A stretch of 6,041 bases of DNA from an uncultured Blautia sp. (lineage in GTDB: Bacteria > Bacillota > Clostridia > Lachnospirales > Lachnospiraceae). The stretch is taken from positions 1 through 6,041 of the forward strand of contig URYM01000117.1 in assembly GCA_900552095.1 (NCBI GenBank). Direction: 5' to 3'. Positions 1 to 5,268 of this stretch are shown piece by piece. Below the pieces are notes generated by a model. That model was not told the origin of the DNA. It did not search any database and saw nothing but the letters and a program-made list of their open reading frames with translations. Position numbers and translations under genes: made by a program. Within the stretch, counting starts at the first letter, position 1. Every line of letters begins with the position of its first letter.

Positions 1-27
1 GGGCTCGGAGATGTGTATAAGAGACAG
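1..27. other. Nextera (Tn5) sequencing adapter remnant, left end
   Basis: Bases 9-27 are exactly the 19-bp Tn5 mosaic end used in Nextera libraries (AGATGTGTATAAGAGACAG). Bases 1-8 (GGGCTCGG) are the end of the Read 2 (i7-side) adapter arm. This is library sequence, not genome. Open frames starting here give the artefact N-termini MCIRDR and MYKRQ. Read on the minus strand it appends LSLIHISEP to the truncated ulaE product. The organism's sequence begins at base 28. Confidence 0.98.
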
Positions 28-360
28 GCGGATTCCCAGATCCTCTGCCAAAATGATGGCTTTCTCCATAATCTCCATTCCCCGGGCACAGATCTCGGGA
101 TCATTGCTGCCCAGAGGATACTTCCGGTGGCCGGACAGACACATCGTCCGGATCGGAACTCCGGTCTCCCGCATAAGAGATACCAGCTCCAACCGCTCTT
201 CACCACTCATGTCAAGCCGTGCCAGCTTTGCGTCTGTCTCATCAATACTGATCTCTATAAAGTCAAATCCTGCCTCTTTTGCCGCCAGCATCTTCTCTTT
301 CCAGTTCAGATCCCCGGGCATGGCCTTCTCATAAAGGCCCAGCGTATATGCTCTTGCCAT
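28..360 (-). CDS. ulaE: L-ribulose-5-phosphate 3-epimerase UlaE, N-terminal part, cut by contig end
   Basis: This is the first 111 codons of a cytoplasmic TIM-barrel sugar-phosphate epimerase. UlaE converts L-xylulose 5-phosphate to L-ribulose 5-phosphate in ascorbate catabolism. The N-terminus MARAYTLGLYEKAMPG, the stretch GFDFIEISIDETD (about residues 31-43) with the following RLDMS, the stretch MCLSGHRKYPLGS (about 73-85), and EKAIILAEDLGIR (99-111) match what I recall of E. coli UlaE and its paralogue SgbU. The family is about 285 residues long, so around 60 percent is missing. The ATG at 360-358 follows an AAGGAG site (372-367) with 6 nt spacing. It begins 34 nt after the regulator stop, as the last visible gene of the operon. 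The frame runs open into the adapter, so the residues LSLIHISEP after Arg111 are artefact. SgbU-type or another epimerase of the family is possible, but the ascorbate neighbours favour UlaE. Confidence 0.9.
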
Positions 361-394
361 AGTCATCTCCTTCTTTCCTCTTCCTTTTCAACGT

Positions 395-1171
395 TCAGTC
401 CAGAAAGTCTGTCTTCCTCACCTGATGCACCATCACACCTCTGCTCCGCAGCTCCTCCACAATTTCCGGAGACGCTTTCTCATCTGTAATCAGATAGCGG
501 ATCTCCTCAATGGGACAGCTGATAAAACTGCTGCTCTTTCCCAGTTTGGTATGATCAGCCAGCAGATAAGCCTCACGGGCCACATTGCGCACCATTAGCT
601 GATTGATCGTCACCTCGTTGGCATTTTCTGTCGTCATGCCCGTGGCCGGATCAAGACCGGAACAGCCGATAAACGATTTTTTTGCGATCACAGTCTGAAG
701 ATTCCGGATCGCATAATCCCCCACCATAGCTTCTTTGGGGTAGCGCAGCTCCCCGCCGGTTAAGATCACATGCACGCCCGACCCGCGCTCCGCATCGATC
801 ACCCTTCCGTTGTTGGTGATCACTGTTACGTTTTTCCTTGTGATGTAGCGCAGCATCTGCCTGGCATTGCGGCTGGTATTCAAAAAGAGCGTGTCTCCAT
901 CCTCCACCAGACGGGCCGCATACCGGGCAATCAGATCCCGGTACATCTGTATCTCATCAGTCTTCTCTTCCCGCTCCGGCACAGCCACAGCTCCTCCATA
1001 CACACGGATCAGCCTTTTCTGCTCCTCCAGATACTGCAGATCTCTGCGGATCGTGATCACAGAGACTTCCAGCAGATCGGCCAGCTCATCCACACGAACC
1101 TGCGGTCTGTCCCTCAAAATTTCCGTAATCCTGTTTCTCCGGGCATCCACACACGCCTTTTCCCGTTTCAT
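395..1171 (-). CDS. DeoR-family transcriptional regulator, probable ascorbate operon repressor (UlaR-like)
   Basis: This 258-residue protein has the standard length and order of DeoR regulators. An N-terminal winged helix-turn-helix (about residues 12-62) contains VRVDELADLLEVSVITIRRD and the wing RLIRVYGGAV. A C-terminal sugar-phosphate sensing domain follows (about 78-245), with VTVITNN, ILTGGELR, GCSGLDPATGMTTENANEV and LLADHTKLGKSS. The position usually holding an Asp-x-Gly-Thr-Thr phosphate loop reads LFLNTSRNA here (about 95-103). E. coli UlaR responds to L-ascorbate 6-phosphate, and a similar effector is inferred for this protein. The start is ATG at 1171-1169, behind AGGAGG (1184-1179) with 7 nt spacing. 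A 14-residue longer frame would start at a TTG inside a hairpin loop with no ribosome site. The gene lies inside the operon, between the second IIB gene and ulaE. Family is certain; the target operon is inferred from position. Confidence 0.9.
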   Translation of the reverse strand: MKREKACVDARRNRITEILRDRPQVRVDELADLLEVSVITIRRDLQYLEEQKRLIRVYGGAVAVPEREEKTDEIQMYRDLIARYAARLVEDGDTLFLNTSRNARQMLRYITRKNVTVITNNGRVIDAERGSGVHVILTGGELRYPKEAMVGDYAIRNLQTVIAKKSFIGCSGLDPATGMTTENANEVTINQLMVRNVAREAYLLADHTKLGKSSSFISCPIEEIRYLITDEKASPEIVEELRSRGVMVHQVRKTDFLD

Positions 1172-1197
1172 AAGTTCGCCTCCTCTGTCTGATATGG

Positions 1198-1232
1198 AGA
1201 AAGGCTGCTGCAAGAATCGCAGCAGCCTCCCT
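1198..1232 (-). terminator. Intercistronic hairpin between second IIB gene and regulator (weak or attenuating terminator)
   Basis: A perfect 10-bp inverted repeat, AGGCTGCTGC (1202-1211) and GCAGCAGCCT (1219-1228), flanks a 7-nt loop. In minus-strand RNA two G-U pairs, one G-C and one A-U can extend it to 14 bp. It starts 8 nt past the IIB stop and ends before the ribosome site of the regulator. The 3' flank in RNA is only UUU then CUCC, with the U's partly inside the stem, so full termination is unlikely. It may reduce read-through into the regulator and ulaE, or protect the upstream PTS mRNA from 3' decay. The structure is seen; its function is inferred. Confidence 0.55.
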
Positions 1233-1240
1233 TTGAGGGA

Positions 1241-1543
1241 TCAGACGATCCCACACTCCTTCAGTTTCTGTTCCAGCTCCTGAGGTGCCATCACATTGTT
1301 CAATCCGATCACTGTGATCCCCTTTTCCCGGGCAGCTGCAAACTCTTCCGTAAAACTCTGGGCGCACAGGATCACATCGTAATCCTCCGCCGCAGTCTTT
1401 CCCTCTTCGAGGCTGCAGTGGTAGACTCTTCCGGGCCGGATCCCCAGCCGGTCGAGCACCTTCTGCATGTTCATCTTAAGCATCAGGCTTGAGCCTGTTC
1501 CGTTGGTACAGCAAACTAAAAATCTGATATTTTCCTTTGCCAA
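1241..1543 (-). CDS. PTS lactose/ascorbate-type IIB subunit, second tandem copy, TTG start
   Basis: A 100-residue cytoplasmic phosphocarrier that passes phosphate from IIA to the sugar entering through IIC. Near the N-terminus FLVCCTNGTGSSLM (residues 8-21) is the IIB phosphate-binding loop. Cys12 aligns with the phosphorylated cysteine of UlaB (the C before GNG in E. coli), with a second Cys just before it. A second conserved block, YDVILCAQSF, follows in the middle. The length is normal for the family. By eye it is roughly half identical to the IIB encoded just upstream (1567-1872), so this is a tandem duplication or a recruited paralogue. The start is TTG at 1543-1541, with GGGAG (1554-1550) 6 nt upstream. 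The first in-frame ATG would fall at residue 21 and would remove the active cysteine, so TTG is required. It lies 23 nt after the first IIB. Whether both copies serve ascorbate cannot be told here. Confidence 0.88.
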   Translation of the reverse strand: MAKENIRFLVCCTNGTGSSLMLKMNMQKVLDRLGIRPGRVYHCSLEEGKTAAEDYDVILCAQSFTEEFAAAREKGITVIGLNNVMAPQELEQKLKECGIV

Positions 1544-1566
1544 TGAAATCTCCCGCTTTCCTGAAA

Positions 1567-1872
1567 TTACTCGATTACGCCCTGTGCCTTTAATTTCTCT
1601 TCGATCTCTTTGTCAGACATCACGTTCTTCAGAGGAATGACTTTTACTCCCTTTGCCTCTGCGTCTGCGAACATGTTTGCAAAATTCTGTGCACACAGCA
1701 GCACATCGTACTGAGCTGCAGAACCTCTGCCTTCAGACAGGGGTGCATGATGAGTCTTGCATTTCATGCCGTTTCTTTTCAGAACTTTGTCCAGAGCCAT
1801 CTGAGCCATCAGGCTGGAACCGGAACCATTTGCACAGCACACCAGAAATTTTAAGTTGTTATTGTTTGCCAT
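1567..1872 (-). CDS. ulaB: PTS ascorbate-type IIB subunit (UlaB-like), first tandem copy
   Basis: A 101-residue soluble IIB phosphocarrier of the lactose/ascorbate class. FLVCCANGSGSSLM (residues 9-22) is the active-site loop. Cys13 corresponds to the phospho-cysteine, followed by the Asn-Gly-x-Gly-Ser-Ser phosphate cradle. YDVLLCAQNF is the second family block, and the C-terminus ends in a short helix (DKEIEEKLKAQGV). It would accept phosphate from the IIA His and hand it to ascorbate bound by the IIC. The ATG at 1872-1870 has a strong GGAGGAG site (1887-1881) with 8 nt spacing. The gene starts 29 nt after the IIC stop, the usual IIC-IIB pairing, so this copy is the more likely cognate UlaB. 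A close paralogue follows at once. The symbol is given by context and fold; substrate is inferred. Confidence 0.9.
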   Translation of the reverse strand: MANNNNLKFLVCCANGSGSSLMAQMALDKVLKRNGMKCKTHHAPLSEGRGSAAQYDVLLCAQNFANMFADAEAKGVKVIPLKNVMSDKEIEEKLKAQGVIE

Positions 1873-1901
1873 GATATAATCTCCTCCAAATCACACTCTT
1901 A

Positions 1902-3398
1902 TTATTTCGCCTGTTTTGCTTTTAATTCTTTATATGCCTCGTAATCTTCTGTCATCAGGAAGTAGCCTTCCTTATCCTTGCGGTACTGGATCTGCGGGAT
2001 AGCCAGCAGACCAACAAAAATGAGCGCCACACCGATGTAACTTAAGTATTTCATCACAACGGTGAACACCGGCCATACAACGGCCCAGTCCCACATACCT
2101 AAGTATCCGCCGTAAGCTGCCATTCCTACCCAGCCTGCGATCAACGCAGAACCGAATACCTGACACAGTCCGGAAATGAACGGCAGGACAAGCACTGCTT
2201 TCAGACCGCCCTTCTCGTTTACAAATACACCGATGGTCGCATTGTCGAAGAATACCGGTACGAATCCACAGATGATCAGAACCGGGCTCTTCAGCAGGAT
2301 CAGAGCTACAATTGCAACGATCTGTCCAATAAAACCGGAAACAAATCCCAAAGTCACAGCGTTGGAAGCACCAAATCCAAAGATAACCGCACAGTCAACA
2401 CCGGGAACAGAACCGGGCAGAAGCTTATTGGCAATACCCTGGAAGGAGGTGGTCAGCTCTGCAACGAAAGTACGTACACCCATCTGCAGAATTGCCAGAT
2501 ATACTGCAAAGTAGAGACAGGTCTGGATCACATAGAACAGCATACTCTGTCCTTCTTTCATGAATCCGCCGGAGATCAGATAATCTTTTCCCAGCACACA
2601 CAGAATGGCGCCGAAGAAGATCAGCATCAGAACGGAAGCAGATACCATGTTGTCATTGAAGATGGACAGGAATCCCGGAAGCTCCAGATCCTCGATCTTC
2701 TTAACCTTCTTGTCTTTCTTCTTTCCTTCATTTCCAAACAGTTTTCCGGCCAGCCAGTAGAAGAAGGCAACACCGAACATCTGCTGATGAGCCAGTGCAA
2801 ATCCGGCTCCGTCTGTAACTTCCTGACAGGGTTTGATCGTCAGGTTGGAACCAACCGCCCAGTAAGCACCCAGAAGAAGCGCCATAACGATCAGCATGGG
2901 TACATGCATCTTCGGAGCCAGCAGGCCCGGAAGTGCGAACATGATCAGCCAGTACGCAGTTGCAGCCTGCTGTACCTGTACATTACCGGTGGTAAACAGG
3001 GCGCGCAGCTTGGTATACTTGCTGAAACGCACCAGCAGGATATTTACGATAAATGCGATAAAAAGAAGGATCATCGCATCGCCGAAGCCCTTTCCGAACA
3101 CTTCCTCCACACCGGCTGTCACGGCGTTCTGTCCGAAATAGGGGTCAATTACAGTTGCATTGATATTAAAACGCTCACCCAGACCAACCAGCACCGGCCG
3201 GAAGTTATTTACCAGTCCGCTGGAACCTACGGTCAGGATCAGGTAACCTACGATTGCCTTAATGGTTCCGGCAAGAATATCATACCAGGGTCTCCACAGA
3301 AGGATATAACCGATCAGTACGATAAAACCGATCATAAACGCCGGCTGCTGCAAAATATTGGTCGCAAAGTATGACCAGATATTTGATAAAATTTCCAT
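1902..3398 (-). CDS. ulaA: PTS ascorbate transporter membrane subunit IIC (UlaA)
   Basis: This 498-residue polytopic membrane permease binds ascorbate and carries it in while IIB phosphorylates it. Hydrophobic segments run through almost the whole protein, starting at about residues 20-34. Blocks recalled from E. coli UlaA are present: KPCQEVTDGAGFALAHQQMF (189-208), LPGFLSIFNDNMVSA (240-254), GVRTFVAEL (307-315), and FVPVFFDNATIGVFVNEKGG (379-398). The order and spacing agree with the family. It is somewhat longer than E. coli UlaA (about 465). The extra length lies in a very Lys-rich loop after LFGNEG (about 222-234) and a charged C-terminal tail (about 472-498). The ATG at 3398-3396 has GAGGG (3410-3406) with 7 nt spacing. 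It follows the IIA stop by 29 nt and precedes the IIB pair. UlaA-family IICs may carry other sugars, but adjacent ulaG makes ascorbate by far the best call. Confidence 0.95.
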   Translation of the reverse strand: MEILSNIWSYFATNILQQPAFMIGFIVLIGYILLWRPWYDILAGTIKAIVGYLILTVGSSGLVNNFRPVLVGLGERFNINATVIDPYFGQNAVTAGVEEVFGKGFGDAMILLFIAFIVNILLVRFSKYTKLRALFTTGNVQVQQAATAYWLIMFALPGLLAPKMHVPMLIVMALLLGAYWAVGSNLTIKPCQEVTDGAGFALAHQQMFGVAFFYWLAGKLFGNEGKKKDKKVKKIEDLELPGFLSIFNDNMVSASVLMLIFFGAILCVLGKDYLISGGFMKEGQSMLFYVIQTCLYFAVYLAILQMGVRTFVAELTTSFQGIANKLLPGSVPGVDCAVIFGFGASNAVTLGFVSGFIGQIVAIVALILLKSPVLIICGFVPVFFDNATIGVFVNEKGGLKAVLVLPFISGLCQVFGSALIAGWVGMAAYGGYLGMWDWAVVWPVFTVVMKYLSYIGVALIFVGLLAIPQIQYRKDKEGYFLMTEDYEAYKELKAKQAK

Positions 3399-3427
3399 AT
3401 ATTCGCCCTCTCATTCTCTCTTGTTGG

Positions 3428-3883
3428 TCAGTCCAGATACTCTTCCTGGATCTTCAGCAGATCCTCGGGAGTCTCTGCCTTCGTCAGCGCTTCCACCACT
3501 TCTTCATTCATCAGAAGTTCGGAAAGGCGCGCCATATTATTCAGGTGCTGCTCCGGATCACAGGAAGCCAGCGTAAAGAACAGCTGTGCGTCCTTCTCCG
3601 GATCTTCCGGATCAAAAGATACCGGTTTGTCCAGCTTCATAAATCCAATGGCAGTCTTGTGAACACCCTGAGCGCCCTCCTGAGAATGAGGCATTGCGAT
3701 ATTCGGCATGATCACAATATAGGGACCGTATTTTTCCACACAGGCGATGATGTCTTCTTTATAGTTGTCCTCTATGGTACCGTCTGCCTCCAGACTCTCA
3801 CAGCTCATCCGGATAGCTTCTCTCCAGTCCGGCGCTTCCGCAGCAAATTTATAATGCTTTTGTTCCACAAATTCTCTCAACAT
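3428..3883 (-). CDS. ulaC: PTS ascorbate-type IIA subunit (UlaC-like, mannitol/fructose IIA fold)
   Basis: A 151-residue cytoplasmic phosphocarrier, the normal length for UlaC. It takes phosphate from HPr and passes it to IIB. YIVIMPNIAMPHSQEG (55-70) is the IIA active-site motif, with His66 the phosphorylated histidine. Before it lies the helical region DWREAIRMSCESLEADGTI, and after it the strand AIGFMKLDKPVSF and QLFFTLASCDPEQHLNNMARLSELL, typical of the mannitol/fructose-type IIA fold. The ATG at 3883-3881 has GAGGG (3895-3891) and a 7-nt A-rich spacer. The gene is 32 nt after ulaG and 29 nt before the IIC gene, so IIA, IIC and IIB are encoded as separate proteins in one operon. Enzyme I and HPr are not in the window and must act from elsewhere. 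No unusual residues are seen. Confidence 0.93.
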   Translation of the reverse strand: MLREFVEQKHYKFAAEAPDWREAIRMSCESLEADGTIEDNYKEDIIACVEKYGPYIVIMPNIAMPHSQEGAQGVHKTAIGFMKLDKPVSFDPEDPEKDAQLFFTLASCDPEQHLNNMARLSELLMNEEVVEALTKAETPEDLLKIQEEYLD

Positions 3884-3915
3884 ATTTTTTCCCTCTTTCT
3901 TCTTTATAGAAAGTT

Positions 3916-5019
3916 TTACAGGCAGGAACGGAACGGAATGTTCTGCGGATGCTCGAAGCAGTCCTCAAATCCTCTTCTGTGGTGATATGCTCTCTTATCT
4001 TTATCGGTGGGATATACGTATTTGCCGCCCACTTCCCAGAAGAAGGGATGGAACTTATAATCCAGACGGTCTTTCTTCATATCGTAAAGCACACGGATCT
4101 CATTTACATCTGCCATGAAGTTGGTCCATACATCATAGTGGATCGGGATTACAACTTTAGCGCGGAGAGCCTCTGCCATACGCAGAATATCAACAGAAGT
4201 CATCTTGTCTGCCATACCTACCGGGTTTTCTCCATAAGAACCGAATGCCACATCCACATCGTAATCTTTGCCGTGTTTTGCAAAGTAGATGGAGTAATGA
4301 GAATCACCGCTGTGATAGATGTTTCCGCCCGGAGTTTTGATCAGGTAGTTTACCGCCTTCTCATCCATATCGGTGGGGCAGATACCGGTCAGTTCTTCTC
4401 TGTTCTCGCTGGTATCGTCGGTCGTTACAAGACAGGTTCTGTCAAAGGAATCCAGCGCAACGATCTCCACATCTTTGATCTTAATGGTATCTCCCGGTTT
4501 TACTGTGATACAGCGGTCAGCGGGAACCCCCCACTTCTGCCACAGCTCTACGGATTTCTTCGGTCCGATAAAGGGTACCGGAATTTCTTTTCCGTTCTCA
4601 TCCGTGGTAGTCATACCGCTCTGGATGACATGAGCCGCATACTCTGCACTCATATGATCCTGATGATAATGAGTAGCTAAAACTGCGTCTACCTGCTTGA
4701 TCGCAAAGGGATCGATCACGAACGGAACCGCTCTTAAGTTCGGCTGCATCATTCTGGCACCGCACATATTGGCCATCTGATGTCCCGGTTTCATCTTTCC
4801 GTCTCCGTGTGTTCTCTTGCCGTTTCCTGCCCAGAGATCTACGGTCAGATTACATCCGCCCGGAGTTTTGAACCAAATTCCGGTACATCCCAGCCACCAC
4901 ATGGCAACAGTTCCCGGCTTTACTTCCTCATTTTCAATTTCCTCGTTCAGCCAGGTTCCCCACTCCGGGAAGGTGCCCATAATCCAGCTTTCTCTTGTGA
5001 TCTCATCGATCTTGCTCAT
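3916..5019 (-). CDS. ulaG: L-ascorbate 6-phosphate lactonase UlaG
   Basis: A 367-residue cytoplasmic metal-dependent hydrolase of the metallo-beta-lactamase fold. It opens the lactone of L-ascorbate 6-phosphate to give 3-keto-L-gulonate 6-phosphate, the first step after import. The N-terminus ([21 protein letters not shown]) and the block [17 protein letters not shown] are diagnostic of UlaG. The metal motif HxHxDH is intact as His117-Tyr-His119-Gln-Asp121-His122. Further ligand blocks are YHSGDSHYS (235-243) and IPIHYD (291-296). The C-terminal [18 protein letters not shown] also matches the family. It is slightly longer than E. coli UlaG (about 354), chiefly from a few extra residues around [13 protein letters not shown] (137-149). 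The ATG at 5019-5017 has AAGGAGGA (5033-5026) with 6 nt spacing. It is the first gene of the operon. This is the strongest evidence that the linked PTS is for ascorbate. Confidence 0.97.
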   Translation of the reverse strand: MSKIDEITRESWIMGTFPEWGTWLNEEIENEEVKPGTVAMWWLGCTGIWFKTPGGCNLTVDLWAGNGKRTHGDGKMKPGHQMANMCGARMMQPNLRAVPFVIDPFAIKQVDAVLATHYHQDHMSAEYAAHVIQSGMTTTDENGKEIPVPFIGPKKSVELWQKWGVPADRCITVKPGDTIKIKDVEIVALDSFDRTCLVTTDDTSENREELTGICPTDMDEKAVNYLIKTPGGNIYHSGDSHYSIYFAKHGKDYDVDVAFGSYGENPVGMADKMTSVDILRMAEALRAKVVIPIHYDVWTNFMADVNEIRVLYDMKKDRLDYKFHPFFWEVGGKYVYPTDKDKRAYHHRRGFEDCFEHPQNIPFRSCL

Positions 5020-5038
5020 ATTAGGTCCTCCTTGTACT

Positions 5039-5056
5039 CGATCATCAAGCTGATCG
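5039..5056 (-). promoter_or_regulatory. Inverted repeat in the ulaG leader, just upstream of its ribosome site
   Basis: CGATCA (5039-5044) and TGATCG (5051-5056) form perfect 6-bp arms around a 6-nt centre. It lies between the proposed transcription start (near 5080) and the ribosome site of ulaG (5033-5026), ending 5 nt before that site. It could be a DNA operator downstream of the promoter or a small mRNA hairpin affecting initiation. The symmetry is seen; the role is open. Confidence 0.4.
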
Positions 5057-5079
5057 TTTTTATGATTTTTTCTTGTTCT

Positions 5080-5095
5080 TGATAAAATTTTATCA
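5080..5095. promoter_or_regulatory. 16-bp perfect palindrome overlapping the -10 box, candidate operator
   Basis: TGATAAAATTTTATCA is a perfect palindrome. It covers the proposed -10 element (5092-5087) and reaches the likely start of transcription. A protein bound here would block RNA polymerase, as expected for a repressor such as the DeoR-type protein of this operon. AT-rich palindromes can occur by chance in promoters, so the operator call needs binding or conservation data. Confidence 0.45.
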
Positions 5096-5115
5096 CGATG
5101 TTATCCGTTCTGCAA
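5087..5115 (-). promoter_or_regulatory. Predicted sigma-A promoter of the ula operon
   Basis: On the minus strand TTGCAG (5115-5110) is followed after exactly 17 nt by TAAAAT (5092-5087). The -35 box keeps TTG of TTGACA, and the -10 box matches TATAAT in five of six positions. A TG one base before the -10 box makes it an extended -10 promoter. Transcription would begin near 5080, leaving an untranslated leader of about 60 nt before ulaG. It is the best promoter-like pair found by eye in the 250-bp gap after the upstream terminator. Confidence 0.6.
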
Positions 5116-5171
5116 TGGTATTTTATGATCGTTTCTCTGTTTTTATGCACGTTTTCGATTTTCTTATATAT

Positions 5172-5201
5172 TGCACAGTTTCCCCTCACGATTTTTGTGC
5201 A
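5172..5201. promoter_or_regulatory. Separated inverted repeat TGCACA / TGTGCA upstream of the ula promoter
   Basis: Six-base arms TGCACA (5172-5177) and TGTGCA (5196-5201) are 24 bp apart, start to start. A third TGCAC occurs at 5146-5150, 26 bp from the first. All lie upstream of the -35 box, where an activator or a looping repressor could bind. The arms are short, so chance is possible. Confidence 0.25.
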
Positions 5202-5214
5202 TTTTTCATTGCAT

Positions 5215-5246
5215 AAAAAAAGCAGAGCCTGTCCGCTCCGCTTTTT
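5215..5246 (-). terminator. Intrinsic terminator of the ABC exporter gene (likely bidirectional)
   Basis: In minus-strand RNA, GCGGAGC pairs with GCTCTGC (one G-U pair) around the 6-nt loop GGACAG. The stem is extended by A-U pairs and followed by seven U's (complement of 5221-5215). It starts 22 nt after the exporter stop. On the plus strand the same stem ends in five T's, so it may also stop transcription from the other side. It separates the exporter unit from the ula operon. Confidence 0.9.
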
Positions 5247-5268
5247 CACATTTCTGACTTTTCAGAAC

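Noticed and set aside
11..489. Plus-strand open frames beginning MCIRDR and MYKRQ
   Set aside because: Their starts are in the adapter, and they run antisense to ulaE and the regulator, which have clear family matches.
1172..1213. A 14-residue N-terminal extension of the regulator
   Set aside because: It would use a TTG inside the hairpin loop without a ribosome site, while the ATG at 1171 has AGGAGG 7 nt upstream.
2787..3374. Plus-strand frame of 195 codons opposite the IIC gene
   Set aside because: It is antisense to a conserved membrane protein, its Cys/His/Gln-rich composition is typical of shadow translation, and no ribosome site was seen.
3371..4680. Long plus-strand open frames (about 200 and 240 codons) opposite IIA and ulaG
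   Set aside because: They have no recognisable domains or supported starts and lie fully opposite genes with intact active-site motifs. They are shadow frames.
5144..5157. Possible CcpA (cre) catabolite site
   Set aside because: The best alignment to the cre consensus has three mismatches at conserved positions and poor symmetry, too weak to call.
5016..5249. Minus-strand 77-codon frame across the ula promoter region
   Set aside because: Its start falls in the terminator stem of the exporter gene. It runs through the promoter and just into ulaG, and its composition is what AT-rich noncoding DNA gives.
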